Shown here piece after piece: positions 10,418 to 22,150 of a stretch of DNA of 64,000 bases. The stretch comes from Bradyrhizobium diazoefficiens. Lineage in GTDB: Bacteria; Pseudomonadota; Alphaproteobacteria; Rhizobiales; Xanthobacteraceae. Within the stretch, counting starts at the first letter, position 1; each line of letters starts with the position of its first letter. The notes below the pieces were generated by a model. It ran no database searches. It saw nothing but the letters and a program-made list of their open reading frames with translations, and was not told the DNA's origin. The DNA is taken from NCBI RefSeq assembly GCF_016599855.1, contig NZ_CP067041.1, positions 372,001-436,000 on the forward strand, written 5' to 3'. Both the position numbers and the translations under genes were made by a program.

Positions 10418-11659
10418 ATGACTGAAATTCGTGTGCCGACGCTCGGCGAATCCGTCACCGAGGCCACCATCGGCCGCTGGTTCAAGAAGGCCGGCGATTC
10501 CGTCTCCGTCGATGAACCCCTGGTGGAGCTCGAGACCGACAAGGTCACCATCGAAGTCCCGGCGCCCTCCGCCGGCACGCTGAGCGAGATCGTCGCCGCC
10601 GATGGCACGACCGTTGCGGTCGGCGCGCTGCTCGGCCAGATTACCGACGGTGCCGGCGTCGCCAAGCCCGCCGCTGCGCCTGCGAAGCCTGCTGCTGCTG
10701 CTTCGGCTCCTGCCGCGGCGCCCGCGCCGGCTCCCGCCGCGAAGGCGCCGCCCGCCGATGCGCCGCTCGCGCCGTCCGTGCGAAAACTCTCCGCCGAGAC
10801 CGGCATCGACGCTTCGACCGTTCCGGGCTCCGGCAAGGATGGCCGCGTCACCAAGGGCGACATGCTCGCCGCGATCGAGCGTGCGGCCTCCGCGCCGACC
10901 CCGGTCAATCAGCCTGCCGCCGCCGTGCAGGTGCGCGCGCCGTCACCGGCCGATGACGCCGCCCGCGAAGAGCGCGTCAAGATGACCCGGCTGCGCCAGA
11001 CCATCGCGCGCCGCCTCAAGGACGTGCAGAACACCGCGGCCATGCTCACGACCTTCAACGAGGTCGACATGACCAACGTGATGGCGCTGCGTGCGCACTA
11101 CAAGGATGCGTTCGAGAAGAAGCACGGCAGCAAGCTCGGCTTCATGGGCTTCTTCACCAAGGCCGTCGTGCAGGCGCTGAAGGACATCCCGGCGGTCAAC
11201 GCCGAGATCGACGGCACCGATTTGATCTACAAGAACTACTACCACATCGGCGTCGCCGTCGGCACCGACAAGGGCCTGGTCGTGCCTGTGGTGCGCGACT
11301 GCGACCACAAGTCGATCGCCGACATCGAGAAGGGCATCGCCGATTTCGGCCGCCGCGCCCGTGACGGCCAGCTCAAGATCGACGAGATGCAGGGCGGCAC
11401 CTTCACCATCACCAATGGCGGCATCTACGGCTCGCTGATGTCGACCCCGATCCTGAACGCACCGCAGTCCGGCATCCTAGGCATGCACAAGATCCAGGAG
11501 CGGCCGATGGTCATCGGCGGCAAGATCGAGGTCCGCCCGATGATGTATCTGGCGCTGTCCTACGATCACCGCGTGATCGACGGCAAGGAAGCCGTCACCT
11601 TCCTGGTTCGCGTCAAGGAGAGCCTGGAGGATCCGGCCCGCCTGGTGCTCGATCTCTGA
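10418..11659 (+). CDS. sucB: 2-oxoglutarate dehydrogenase E2, dihydrolipoyl succinyltransferase
   Basis: This 413-residue core subunit carries the succinyl group from SucA to CoA. A lipoyl domain at residues 1-77 has the modified Lys at 42 (ETDKVTIE). An Ala-Pro linker lies at about 80-120, and a peripheral-subunit-binding domain at about 122-160 includes [11 protein letters not shown]. The acyltransferase domain ends with the catalytic pattern SYDHRVIDG. The ATG at 10418 is preceded by AAGGAAAAG. The longer frame from 10373 adds 15 residues lacking conservation. The gene follows sucA after 180 bp that holds a two-hairpin element. Confidence 0.98.
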   Translation: MTEIRVPTLGESVTEATIGRWFKKAGDSVSVDEPLVELETDKVTIEVPAPSAGTLSEIVAADGTTVAVGALLGQITDGAGVAKPAAAPAKPAAAASAPAAAPAPAPAAKAPPADAPLAPSVRKLSAETGIDASTVPGSGKDGRVTKGDMLAAIERAASAPTPVNQPAAAVQVRAPSPADDAAREERVKMTRLRQTIARRLKDVQNTAAMLTTFNEVDMTNVMALRAHYKDAFEKKHGSKLGFMGFFTKAVVQALKDIPAVNAEIDGTDLIYKNYYHIGVAVGTDKGLVVPVVRDCDHKSIADIEKGIADFGRRARDGQLKIDEMQGGTFTITNGGIYGSLMSTPILNAPQSGILGMHKIQERPMVIGGKIEVRPMMYLALSYDHRVIDGKEAVTFLVRVKESLEDPARLVLDL

Positions 11660-11726
11660 TCCCTGATGCTTTGCGAGCGCCGTCGCCCTTTCGAGCGACG
11701 GCGCATGTCGAACCATGGAGGCGTGC

Positions 11727-12476
11727 GTGACGGATAAGGTCGTCATCATCACCGGCGGCAGCCGCGGCATCGGGCGGGCGACCGCGCTTGCGACGGCCGC
11801 GCGCGGCTTCCGTGTCGTGGTCGGCTATGCCAGCAACAAGCAGGCCGCCGACGAGGTCGTCGCCGCGATCAAGGCCTGCAACGACAAAGCGATCGCGGTG
11901 AAATGCGATGTCGCCGAAGAAGGCGACATTCTCGAACTGTTCAAGGCGGCGGACAAGTTCGGCACGTTAGGGGCGCTCGTCAACAACGGCGGCATCGTCG
12001 GCAAGAGCGGCGTGCGTGTCGACGAGATGTCGGCCGAGCGCATCCAGCGCGTGATGGCGGTCAACGTCACCGGCTCCATTCTCTGCGCGCGCGAAGCCGT
12101 CAAGCGAATGTCGACCAAGCATGGCGGCCAAGGCGGCGTCATCATCAATCTGTCGTCGGTCGCTGCCAAGCTCGGCTCGCCCAACACCTATGTCGACTAT
12201 GCCGCGTCCAAGGGCGCGATCGATTCCTTCACCATCGGCCTCGGCCATGAGGTCGCGAGCGAAGGCATTCGTGTCGCGGGCATCCGCCCCGGACTGATCG
12301 ACACCGAAATCCACGCCGCCGGCGGCGAGCCCGACCGCGCCCATCGCCTTGCCCATATGGTGCCCATGAAGCGCGTCGGCACCGCCGACGAGATCGCCAA
12401 CGCCATTGTCTGGCTGCTGTCGGACGAGGCCTCCTACATCACCGCAGCCACTCTCGATGTGTCCGGCGGACGCTAA
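11727..12476 (+). CDS. SDR-family NAD(P)-dependent oxidoreductase
   Basis: This 249-residue classical short-chain dehydrogenase has the nucleotide motif TGGSRGIG at residues 9-16. The next motif is NNGG, where most family members have NNAG, followed by the YxxxK catalytic pair in YAASK, and a C-terminal LDVSGG. The GTG start at 11727 is chosen because GGAGG lies exactly 5 nt upstream. The ATG at 11715 would place that site inside the gene. The substrate cannot be predicted. It sits between sucB and lpdA, co-directional with both, and resembles FabG/YgfF-type reductases. Confidence 0.92.
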   Translation: MTDKVVIITGGSRGIGRATALATAARGFRVVVGYASNKQAADEVVAAIKACNDKAIAVKCDVAEEGDILELFKAADKFGTLGALVNNGGIVGKSGVRVDEMSAERIQRVMAVNVTGSILCAREAVKRMSTKHGGQGGVIINLSSVAAKLGSPNTYVDYAASKGAIDSFTIGLGHEVASEGIRVAGIRPGLIDTEIHAAGGEPDRAHRLAHMVPMKRVGTADEIANAIVWLLSDEASYITAATLDVSGGR

Positions 12477-12532
12477 CGCACCGGCGGACGCTGACACATC
12501 CTCATCACGCTAAACCTACGGGACTTTCTCTC

Positions 12533-13933
12533 ATGGCTATCTACGATCTCGTCGTCATCGGCACCGGACCTGGCGGTTATGTCTGCGCGGTGCGCGCCAG
12601 CCAGCTCGGCATGAAAGTCGCTGTGGTCGAAAAGAACTCAACGCTGGGCGGCACCTGCCTCAATGTCGGCTGCATGCCGTCGAAGGCACTGCTGCACGCC
12701 TCCGAAATGTTCGAGGAAGCCGGGCATTCCTTTGCCAAGATGGGCGTCAGTGTCTCCGCGCCGAAGCTCGAACTGCCGGCGATGATGAACTTCAAGCAGC
12801 AGGGCATCGACGGCAACGTCAAGGGCGTCGAGTTCCTGATGAAGAAGAACAAGGTCGACGTGCTCAAGGGCACCGGCAAAATTCTGGGCACCGGCAAGGT
12901 CGAAATCTCAGCCGACGGCAAGTCGCAAGTGATCGAGACCAGGAACATCGTCATCGCCACCGGCTCGGACATCGCGCGTCTGAAGGGTATCGAGATCGAC
13001 GAGAAGCGCATCGTATCCTCGACCGGCGCGCTGTCGCTCGAAAAGGTGCCCGGCAGAATGCTGGTCATCGGCGCTGGCGTGATCGGGCTTGAGCTCGGCT
13101 CGGTGTGGCGTAGACTCGGGTCCGAAGTCATGGTCGTGGAATTTCTCGATCGCATCCTGCCCGGCATGGACGGTGAGATCGCGAAGCAATTCCAGCGCAT
13201 CCTTGAAAAGCAGGGATTCGCATTCAAGCTTGGTTCGAAGGTGACCGGCGTCGAAGCGAACAGCAAGGCACTGCTTGCGAAGATCGAGCCGGCTGCGGGC
13301 GGCGCGGCCGAAACCATCGAAGCCGACGTCGTGCTGGTCTGCATCGGCCGCGTGCCCTATACCGATGGGCTCGGTCTCAAGGAAGCCGGCGTCGCGCTCG
13401 ACAATCGCGGGCGCGTGCAGATCGATCCGCATTTCGCCACCAGTCTGAAGGGCGTCTATGCCATCGGCGACGTCGTCGCGGGGCCCATGCTCGCGCACAA
13501 GGCCGAGGATGAAGGCGTTGCGGTTGCGGAGATCATCGCAGGGCAAGCCGGCCACGTGAATTACGACGTGATCCCGGGCGTGGTGTATACCACGCCGGAA
13601 GTGTCCTCCGTCGGCAAGACCGAGGAAGATCTGAAGCAGGCCGGCGTCGCTTATACCGTCGGGAAGTTTCCCTTTACCGCCAACGGCCGCTCCAAGGTCA
13701 ACCAGACCACAGACGGCTTCGTGAAGATCCTCGCAGATGCGAAGACCGATCGCGTGCTCGGCGTGCACATCATCGGCATTGAGGCCGGCGAAATGATCCA
13801 TGAAGCTTGCGTGCTCATGGAGTTTGGCGGCAGTGCGGAAGATCTCGCCCGTACCTGCCACGCGCATCCGACCCGCTCGGAAGCCATCAAGGAAGCCGCG
13901 CTTGCGGTCGGCAAGCGGGCCATGCATATGTAG
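12533..13933 (+). CDS. lpdA: Dihydrolipoyl dehydrogenase (E3)
   Basis: This 466-residue FAD flavoprotein reoxidises the lipoyl groups of SucB and transfers electrons to NAD. The FAD loop GTGPGG is at the N-terminus. The redox-active disulfide is in [13 protein letters not shown] (Cys about 43 and 48). The NAD loop is [10 protein letters not shown] near residue 181. The second FAD segment is YAIGDV, and the active-site pair HAHPTRSE lies near the C-terminus. Its place after sucAB suggests it serves the 2-oxoglutarate dehydrogenase complex. Length and motifs are those of an active enzyme. Confidence 0.98.
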   Translation: MAIYDLVVIGTGPGGYVCAVRASQLGMKVAVVEKNSTLGGTCLNVGCMPSKALLHASEMFEEAGHSFAKMGVSVSAPKLELPAMMNFKQQGIDGNVKGVEFLMKKNKVDVLKGTGKILGTGKVEISADGKSQVIETRNIVIATGSDIARLKGIEIDEKRIVSSTGALSLEKVPGRMLVIGAGVIGLELGSVWRRLGSEVMVVEFLDRILPGMDGEIAKQFQRILEKQGFAFKLGSKVTGVEANSKALLAKIEPAAGGAAETIEADVVLVCIGRVPYTDGLGLKEAGVALDNRGRVQIDPHFATSLKGVYAIGDVVAGPMLAHKAEDEGVAVAEIIAGQAGHVNYDVIPGVVYTTPEVSSVGKTEEDLKQAGVAYTVGKFPFTANGRSKVNQTTDGFVKILADAKTDRVLGVHIIGIEAGEMIHEACVLMEFGGSAEDLARTCHAHPTRSEAIKEAALAVGKRAMHM

Positions 13934-13967
13934 GCACGTGCCCGGCGCTGGATCGGGCGGGAAACAC

Positions 13968-14498
13968 ATGCTGCGCCGCCTTCTTCAACCGGTCTGGGTC
14001 CTGCTGGCGATCATCTTCCTGATCGAAGCCTGGCTGTGGGATCATCTCGAGCCGATCGTCGCAAAGGTCGTCGCGCTGATCCCGCTCGCCCGGTTCAAGT
14101 CGTGGCTGGGGGAACGCGTCGATGCGCTGTCGCCGGCGATGACGCTGATCGTATTTGTGGTCCCGATCCTCCCACTGTTTCCGCTCAAGCTGGTGGGCCT
14201 GTGGCTGCTCACGCATGAATATTGGACCAGCGCGGTGTTCACGATCCTGTTCGCAAAGATGCTCGGCGTCGGCGTCACCGCCTTCGTGTTCGATGTCACC
14301 CGCGACAAGCTGCTGGAGATGCACTGGTTCGAGCGGCTCTACGAGCTGGTCTTGAGGCTGCGCGCCAAGGCCACTGAACTGGTCGAACCGGTCAAGCGGC
14401 GCATCCGCGAGCTCGTCACGGGCAACGGCGAAGGCTGGTCCTCGCGCACGCTCCGTCTGATCCAGCGCTTTAGGAAGAGCGTGCACGAAGCGCGGTAA
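13968..14498 (+). CDS. Small inner-membrane protein of unknown function
   Basis: The protein has 176 residues. A hydrophobic N-terminal segment (about residues 7-22) is followed by a second, stronger hydrophobic stretch (about 48-75) and a third weaker one (about 85-100). The C-terminal half is basic and helical, with KRRIREL and RFRKSV near the end, so it probably faces the cytoplasm. The ATG at 13968 lies 34 nt after the lpdA stop, suggesting read-through from the lpdA transcript. No catalytic motif was seen and I do not recognise the family. Confidence 0.8.
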   Translation: MLRRLLQPVWVLLAIIFLIEAWLWDHLEPIVAKVVALIPLARFKSWLGERVDALSPAMTLIVFVVPILPLFPLKLVGLWLLTHEYWTSAVFTILFAKMLGVGVTAFVFDVTRDKLLEMHWFERLYELVLRLRAKATELVEPVKRRIRELVTGNGEGWSSRTLRLIQRFRKSVHEAR

Positions 14499-14512
14499 TT
14501 AATATCTTTCAC

Positions 14513-14641
14513 CGTCACCCTGAGGTGCTCGCCTCTTCGGCGAGCCTCGAAGGGCGACGGCCCGCCTGCATTCTGGCCGTTCATCCTTCGAGGCTCCGAG
14601 CATAGTGCTAATGCACTGCGCTCTTCGCACCTCAGGATGAC
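14513..14641. repeat. Intergenic palindromic repeat, family E
   Basis: The outer arms are CACCCTGAGGTGC-type at 14515 and GCACCTCAGGATGAC near 14626-14640. Inner complementary segments include GCCTCTTCGGCGAGC (a small hairpin of its own) and two TTCGAGG/CCTCGAA stretches. The element fills the convergent gap between the membrane-protein gene and the DUF4337-like gene and could act as a bidirectional transcript end. Confidence 0.75.
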
Positions 14642-14667
14642 GGAATTGATATGGATGCCGAACTCGC

Positions 14668-15261
14668 CTACCCGTGCAGATGCAACAGATGCGGCGCCCA
14701 TACGCCGAGCACGGTCATGCCGAGCCCTGCGAGCGTCAGGAGGCCGGCGATCCAGGCGAGCGGCAGCATGCCGGTGATGATGGTGGCCGAAGCGAGCACG
14801 ATGCCGATCTGGAAGGCGGCCGAGGCGAGCTCGAAGTGATGATATTTCGCGGTCGCCTCGTCGCGTTCATGCTCGGCATGCTTGGCCCTCTCGGCGAGCT
14901 GCTCGGTGCCTTCGCCGGTCTCCGACTCCGAGCGATAGCGCGATGCGGTCTTCTGCCAGTCGTCGATCTGCTTCTGCACCGCCGCCTTCATGGCGTCATC
15001 GGAGGCGCTGCCCAGCGTCAGCTTGCCCTGGTCGGCGGCGGTCTGCACGACCGTGCGTCGGATGCTCTTGGCCTGGAAGAACGCCCAGAGGTTGGAGGCC
15101 TCGACGTTCTTGCTGATCGACTCTGTCTGCGCGCCCTTGCCGAGCGTTTCCGAGATCGCCAGGAACAGGGCCAACACCGCGATCAGCAGGGCGATCTTCT
15201 TGCTCTCGCCGGATGCATGCTCGACATGCTCGGCGTGCTCCATGCTCTCGTGTGCGCTCAT
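14668..15261 (-). CDS. DUF4337-like membrane protein
   Basis: This 197-residue protein starts with an acidic, His-rich segment (HESMEHAEHVEHAS), followed by one membrane helix (about residues 22-40). A charged helical middle contains a Q/E-rich coiled-coil-like stretch, and two closing hydrophobic segments (about 148-165 and 168-190) come before a short HLLHLHG tail. This matches the DUF4337 layout, a family of unknown function. The His-rich ends suggest metal binding, which is inference. The ATG at 15261 follows a GGAGG ribosome-binding site. The gene is convergent with the lpdA-side membrane gene. Confidence 0.85.
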   Translation of the reverse strand: MSAHESMEHAEHVEHASGESKKIALLIAVLALFLAISETLGKGAQTESISKNVEASNLWAFFQAKSIRRTVVQTAADQGKLTLGSASDDAMKAAVQKQIDDWQKTASRYRSESETGEGTEQLAERAKHAEHERDEATAKYHHFELASAAFQIGIVLASATIITGMLPLAWIAGLLTLAGLGMTVLGVWAPHLLHLHG

Positions 15262-15362
15262 GAGTCCCTCCTGTATCGATTCCCCACGATTGACCGAACC
15301 GCGGGCGCCGCGCAAGAGGCATGCGCTCGATGACAGCTTGATGTCAGGAATCCGCGGCGCTT

Positions 15363-16328
15363 TCACCGCCTTGGATGCGCACTCGCATAGACTTGCAGCA
15401 GCCGCTCCGAATCGATGCCGGTATAGATTTGCGTGGTCGAGAGCGAGGCATGGCCGAGCAGTTCCTGGATCGCGCGCAAGTCGCCGCCGCGCGACAACAG
15501 ATGCGTGGCGAAGGAGTGCCGCAGCGCGTGCGGCGTCGCGCTGTCGGGCAGGCCGAGCGCACCGCGCAGGCGCTCCATCGCCAGCTGGATGATGCGCGGG
15601 CTGAGCGGACCGCCGCGCGCGCCGACGAAGATCGGTCCGTCCGGCGGCAGCGGGTGCGGGCATATCGCAACATATTCGTCGATCAGCGCCAGCACGTTTT
15701 GCAGCACCGGCACCATGCGCGTCTTGTTGCCTTTGCCTGTCACCACGAGCACGTCGCCTTCGCCGGCCTTCGGCACCTCGCGCCGCTTCAGGCCCAGCGC
15801 TTCGGAGATGCGCAAGCCCGATCCATAGAGCAGCGCCATCACGGCGGCGTCGCGCACCAGGATCCAGGTCTCGCGCTCCTCGCCCGCGCGCTCGTCGGCG
15901 TCGGCGAGGCGTTTGGCCGATGCCATCGGCAGCGGCTTCGGCAGGCTCTTTGCGACTTTTGGCGCGCGGATCGCCGACAAGGCGCCGACCTTGCCCTTGC
16001 CCTCGCGCTCCAGGAAACGTCCGAACGAGCGCAGGCCGGCGAGCGCGCGCATCAGCGAACGGCCGGCAATATCGTCGGCGCGCCGCATCGCCATGAAGGC
16101 CCTGATGTCGGTGGCTTCGAGCGAGGCGAACCGCGCCAGCGTCACGCGCTCGCCCCAATGGCTACAGAGGAAATCCAGGCACTGCCGCAAGTCGCGGCCA
16201 TAGGCCTCCAGCGTCTTCGGCGACAGCCGCCGCTCGGCGCCGAGATGCGACAGCCAGCGCGCCATCTCCTGCGCGATCGAGGGATCGGCGCTGGCGAGCT
16301 CGATATGTGGGGCGGCCGCTTTGCTCAT
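15363..16328 (-). CDS. xerC: Site-specific tyrosine recombinase XerC
   Basis: The 321-residue recombinase acts with XerD at dif to resolve chromosome dimers. A SAM-like N-terminal DNA-binding domain (about residues 20-110) is followed by the catalytic domain. That domain has Arg in SGLRISEAL, Lys in GKGNKTR, the HxxR box in HALRHSFATHLL, His in LGHASLSTT and the nucleophile Tyr in QIYTGID. The ATG at 16328 gives the normal family length, whereas the frame from 16373 adds 15 residues. It is divergent from priA with a 113-bp gap. Nothing around it suggests a phage integrase role. Confidence 0.95.
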   Translation of the reverse strand: MSKAAAPHIELASADPSIAQEMARWLSHLGAERRLSPKTLEAYGRDLRQCLDFLCSHWGERVTLARFASLEATDIRAFMAMRRADDIAGRSLMRALAGLRSFGRFLEREGKGKVGALSAIRAPKVAKSLPKPLPMASAKRLADADERAGEERETWILVRDAAVMALLYGSGLRISEALGLKRREVPKAGEGDVLVVTGKGNKTRMVPVLQNVLALIDEYVAICPHPLPPDGPIFVGARGGPLSPRIIQLAMERLRGALGLPDSATPHALRHSFATHLLSRGGDLRAIQELLGHASLSTTQIYTGIDSERLLQVYASAHPRR

Positions 16329-16441
16329 GCGCTCTGGACGGAATGATTCCGCACAGTATATCGCATCACACAAGTTTACTGTTCGCTAAGGCGGCCCCGG
16401 GGCGCTAGCCTCAAGTCCCCGAAGGTTCCGATTCTCAGCTC

Positions 16442-18649
16442 ATGGATCAATCGTCGCGCAGCAACGCCCCCGCCAACGCGACCCTCATGGTCGACGTGCT
16501 GGTGCCGGTCGCGCTCGACCAGACCTATTCCTACAAGGTGCCGCGCGGGATGGAGCTGAAGGCCGGCGATCTCGTCGGCGTGCCGCTTGGGGCCCGCGAG
16601 GTGCTCGCCGTGGTCTGGGGTGAAGATGCCAATCCCGATCCGCGCCTGCACAACCGCCTCAAGGAGGTCAACGAGAAGCTCGACGTTCCGCCCTTGAAGC
16701 CGGAGCTGCGCGCGGTCGTCGACTGGGTCGCCAACTACACGCTGAGCCCGCGCGGCATGGTGCTGCGTATGTGCCTGCGCATGGGCGAAAACCTTGGACC
16801 CGAGCGCGTGCGCGCGGGTGTGCGCCTGGCCGGCGATTTCCCGCGGCGGCTGACGCCGGCGCGCCAGCGTGTGCTCGAGGTGCTGTCGGACCGGCTGCTG
16901 CACGGCAAGTCCGAAGCGGCCAAGCAAGCCGGCGTCTCCGCCGGCGTGATCGACGGTCTCATCGACGAAGGAACGCTCACGGTCGAGCCGATGCCGCCGC
17001 CGCCTCCGCCGCCGACGCCCGATCCGGAGTTCGGCCGGCCGGATTTTTCGCCGCTGCAGCGTGCCGGCGTGGATGCAATGCGCGCGCTCGCAGCCAACGG
17101 CACCTTTCACGTCGCGCTGCTCGATGGCGTCACCGGCTCCGGCAAGACCGAGGTCTATTTCGAGGCGGTGGCGGAAACCATCCGTCGCGGCAAGCAATCG
17201 CTGATCCTGATGCCGGAGATCGCGCTGACCGGACAGTTCCTCGACCGCTTCGCGCAGCGCTTTGGCGTGCGGCCGATCGAATGGCACTCCGAGCTCACCC
17301 CGCGCACCCGCGCGCGCAATTGGGCCGCGATCTCTGGAGGCACCGCGCCGGTCGTGGTCGGTGCGCGCTCGGCGCTGTTTTTGCCTTACGCCAATCTCGG
17401 CCTCATCGTGGTCGATGAAGAGCACGATCAGGCCTACAAGCAGGACGAGGGCGTGCATTACCACGCCCGCGATATGGCGGTGGTGCGCGCCCATATCGCA
17501 AAAATTCCGATCGTGCTGGCGTCCGCGACGCCGTCGGTGGAGTCCGAAGTCAATGCGCGCAAGAACCGCTATCAGCGCGTCGCGCTGCCCTCGCGCTTCG
17601 GCGGCCAGCACATGCCGCATATCGAGGCCATCGACATGCGCCGCGAGCCGCCGGCGCGCGGCCGCTATATCTCGCCGCGGCTGTCCGGCGAGATCAGGAC
17701 CGCGATCGAAAAGCGCGAGCAGGCGCTGCTGTTCCTCAATCGCCGCGGCTATGCGCCGCTGACATTGTGCCGCGCTTGCGGCCATCGCTTCGCCTGCACC
17801 ATCTGCGATGCCTGGCTGGTCGATCACCGCTTCCGCCAGCGCCTCGTCTGCCATCACTGCGGTTTTTCGATGCCGCGGCCTCCAACCTGTCCGCATTGCG
17901 CAGCCGAGGAATCGCTGGTCGCGGTCGGCCCCGGCGTCGAGCGCTTGCAGGAAGAGGCGGCCGCGCTATTCCCGGAGGCGCGCACCATGGTGCTGTCGAG
18001 CGATCTCATCACCTCGATCGAGACGATGCGCTCGGAACTCGCCGAGATCGCCGAGGGCCGCGTCGATATCATCATTGGCACGCAGCTCGTTGCCAAGGGC
18101 CACAATTTTCCGCGGCTCAATCTGGTCGGCGTGGTCGATGCGGATCTCGGCCTTAGCAACGGCGATCCGCGGGCGGCGGAACGCACCTGGCAATTGCTCA
18201 ACCAGGTGATCGGCCGCGCCGGGCGCGAGCAGGGCCGCGGCGTCGGCTATCTCCAGACCCATCAGCCGGATCATCCCGTGATGAAGGCGCTGATCGCCTG
18301 CGACCGCGAGGCCTTCTACGACAGCGAGATCGATCTGCGCGAGAAGACGCTCTATCCGCCGTTCGGCCGGCTTGCGAGCCTGATCATTTCCGCGGGCGAT
18401 CGCCCGAGCGCGGAAGGCCTGGGCCGCAAGCTCGTTGCGCTCGCGCCGCGCGACGAGCGCGTGGTGGTGCTGGGCCCGGCGGAAGCCCCGCTCGCCGTCA
18501 TCAAGGGCCGCTACCGCTTCCGCATCCTGGTAAAATCGGCGCGCGGCTTCGACCTGTCGGACTACTTGCGCAACTGGCTCGCAGTATGCCCGAAGCCGAA
18601 GGGCAATCAGAAGCTCGAGGTGGATGTCGATCCGCAGAGCTTTTTGTAG
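16442..18649 (+). CDS. priA: Primosomal protein N' (replication restart helicase PriA)
   Basis: The 735-residue DEAH-type helicase reloads the replisome at stalled forks. The N-terminal DNA-binding domain begins near VDVLVPVALDQTYSYKVP. Walker A is GVTGSGKTE near residue 228 and Walker B is VVDEEHD near 325. Cysteine pairs in CRACGHRFACTIC and CHHCGF to CPHC near residues 440-485 form the zinc-binding fingers. Helicase motifs V and VI are seen in IIGTQLVAKGHNFP and QVIGRAGR. A Pro-rich insert (PPPPPPPT) near residue 182 links the DNA-binding and helicase parts. The ORF is intact. Confidence 0.97.
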   Translation: MDQSSRSNAPANATLMVDVLVPVALDQTYSYKVPRGMELKAGDLVGVPLGAREVLAVVWGEDANPDPRLHNRLKEVNEKLDVPPLKPELRAVVDWVANYTLSPRGMVLRMCLRMGENLGPERVRAGVRLAGDFPRRLTPARQRVLEVLSDRLLHGKSEAAKQAGVSAGVIDGLIDEGTLTVEPMPPPPPPPTPDPEFGRPDFSPLQRAGVDAMRALAANGTFHVALLDGVTGSGKTEVYFEAVAETIRRGKQSLILMPEIALTGQFLDRFAQRFGVRPIEWHSELTPRTRARNWAAISGGTAPVVVGARSALFLPYANLGLIVVDEEHDQAYKQDEGVHYHARDMAVVRAHIAKIPIVLASATPSVESEVNARKNRYQRVALPSRFGGQHMPHIEAIDMRREPPARGRYISPRLSGEIRTAIEKREQALLFLNRRGYAPLTLCRACGHRFACTICDAWLVDHRFRQRLVCHHCGFSMPRPPTCPHCAAEESLVAVGPGVERLQEEAAALFPEARTMVLSSDLITSIETMRSELAEIAEGRVDIIIGTQLVAKGHNFPRLNLVGVVDADLGLSNGDPRAAERTWQLLNQVIGRAGREQGRGVGYLQTHQPDHPVMKALIACDREAFYDSEIDLREKTLYPPFGRLASLIISAGDRPSAEGLGRKLVALAPRDERVVVLGPAEAPLAVIKGRYRFRILVKSARGFDLSDYLRNWLAVCPKPKGNQKLEVDVDPQSFL

Positions 18650-18653
18650 TTTT

Positions 18654-18758
18654 CTGTCATTCCGGGGCGCGACAAAGTCGCGAGCCCGGAATCCATCGGG
18701 CGGCATTATCTGCGGGGAAATGGATTCCGGGTTCGCGCTTCGCGCGCCCGGAATGACG
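18654..18758. repeat. Intergenic palindromic repeat, family A copy 2
   Basis: It begins CTGTCATTCCGGGGCGCG five bases after the priA stop and ends CGCCCGGAATGACG. The inner arms GAGCCCGGAATCCATC and ATGGATTCCGGGTTCG match copy 1 at 3121-3234 closely. Confidence 0.85.
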
Positions 18759-18766
18759 AACAAAAA

Positions 18767-18794
18767 AGCCCGTGGTCCCCCAAGACCACGGGCT
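18767..18794. terminator. Bidirectional terminator between priA and rlpA
   Basis: An 11-bp perfect stem AGCCCGTGGTC / GACCACGGGCT with a 6-nt loop is preceded by six A residues and followed by CGTTT. It can therefore end transcription from priA (plus) and, more strongly, from rlpA (minus, with a T-run). Confidence 0.85.
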
Positions 18795-18856
18795 CGTTTC
18801 ACGCGCGCATCAAACTGATGAAAACTGCGCGTGTGGGATAGGCGCGTCGAACGCCG

Positions 18857-19363
18857 TTAGGAGACGACTTCCGCGGTGACGCGGCCGACGCCGGCACCGG
18901 TGAGACCGATGGCGCGGGCAGCGCCGGTGGAGAGGTCGAGCACGCGGCCGCGCACGAAGGGGCCACGGTCATTGATGGTGACGATGACGCTCTGGCCGCC
19001 ATGGGTGACGCGGAGCTTGGTGCCGAACGGCAGCGAACGGTGCGCCGCGGTCATGGCGTTCTGGTTGAAGCGCTGGCCCGACGCGGTCCGGCTGCCGGAC
19101 TCGTTGCCGTAAAAGGAGGCCATGCCCGAGAAGCTGCGGCCAGTGCCCGCCCACGGCGTCATCGACGCGTTGGCGTTGCGCCAATCCGGGGTAGCGCCGG
19201 CATCGTTCCGGGCGTGGTGGCGGTGATGGTGAGAAGCCCGGTGGTGATGCCTGGATTTGGCGGAAGCCTCGGTGGCAGTTCCACCGACGAGGAGAGTTGC
19301 AGCGACGAAAGCGATCGCCGTACGCGGCCGGGTCACAGTGCCCAGCGTCTTCAAAGACAGCAT
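18857..19363 (-). CDS. rlpA: RlpA-like septal murein transglycosylase / lipoprotein-type DPBB protein
   Basis: The 168-residue protein has an N-terminal signal peptide (hydrophobic residues 17-33, TEASA cleavage region). A His-rich linker (residues 36-50) precedes the double-psi beta-barrel domain (about 78-165). That domain shows GMASFYG, the TASGQRFN-NAMTAAHRSLPFGT segment and VTINDRGPF, with the Asp typical of RlpA transglycosylases. It lacks a SPOR domain and a clear lipobox Cys, so it is a short soluble type. RlpA cuts denuded glycan strands at the septum. Upstream lie a perfect palindrome and a CtrA-type site. Confidence 0.9.
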   Translation of the reverse strand: MLSLKTLGTVTRPRTAIAFVAATLLVGGTATEASAKSRHHHRASHHHRHHARNDAGATPDWRNANASMTPWAGTGRSFSGMASFYGNESGSRTASGQRFNQNAMTAAHRSLPFGTKLRVTHGGQSVIVTINDRGPFVRGRVLDLSTGAARAIGLTGAGVGRVTAEVVS

Positions 19364-19386
19364 TTAGTGGTCCCTACGCTAGTATT

Positions 19387-19400
19387 GCCACATATGTGGC
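19387..19400. promoter_or_regulatory. Perfect 14-bp palindrome upstream of rlpA
   Basis: GCCACATATGTGGC reads identically on both strands and ends 24 bp from the rlpA start codon, a position suited to an operator. The cognate regulator is unknown. Confidence 0.5.
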
Positions 19401-19544
19401 TAGTGGAGCCCCCATCAGTTTGTGAGCGGGTTGGCGTTTCGATTCCTAATGAGGCGTGAATTGGGCAGTAAATCCGTTCTATGTCGCCATGTAATATCTT
19501 GTGATCTGAATCGATATTCAGGCGATGTTCCGTAATCTTTCGCT

Positions 19545-19559
19545 TTAACGAATTATTAA
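19545..19559. promoter_or_regulatory. CtrA-type site TTAA-N7-TTAA upstream of rlpA
   Basis: TTAA CGAATTA TTAAC matches the full-length consensus known for the alphaproteobacterial cell-cycle regulator CtrA. It lies about 180 bp upstream of rlpA, a division-linked gene, inside an A+T-rich block. Binding is inferred only from the motif. Confidence 0.5.
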
Positions 19560-20009
19560 CCGGTCGATTACTTACAAATACTGTAAAACGAAGTTGTTAT
19601 TATTCGCGTTTAGAATTGGGTAAGTATTCGGCGATCGGCACCGGCGTGGCTGCAGTCACGGCTCAGCGAGTCGTGTTCATGGCCGCCATGCGCTGAGGGC
19701 AGGAACGAATGGACTGGTTGTCGACCTAGCGGTCACGGCAATTCCGCGGCGTGGCAGGCACCATGCGGATCGTCGTGACGCATCGCGCGCTGCGACGAAC
19801 TGGCGACAGAACGTGGTGCCTTTAATTTGTCGTCATGTTGCACGTGCGCGCCTGCTATGTTAGCAAAGCCGCGATTTTAACGGACCCGGCACCTCCCGTG
19901 TCGGCCGAGAATCAAAGTCCCGCTTGAATTCCAAGGGCTTGGATCGCTAGGCGCCGCTTCGTGGCGACGGTTTTTCCCTTGCGAATTTGACAGCTAAAAG
20001 AGCGCGTCT

Positions 20010-22099
<2,090 letters not shown>

Positions 22100-22150
22100 G
22101 AAGGCCGTCAAGGCCGGGCTAAAGCGCGAAGCGCGTCTTCGCATTTGGTG

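Larger units (their letters stand above)
19364..20009. other. 646-bp intergenic region between rlpA and atpH
   Basis: This is a divergent promoter region with no convincing gene. It contains the palindrome at 19387-19400, an A+T-rich block at about 19480-19620 with the TTAA-N7-TTAA site, and, just before atpH, a weak GC hairpin followed by TTTTT at about 19950-19976. That last structure could be an attenuator or the 3' end of a small RNA. Confidence 0.6.

Noticed and set aside
15363..16328. Phage or integron integrase
   Set aside because: The tyrosine recombinase has XerC length and motifs, and the genes around it are housekeeping (priA, rlpA).
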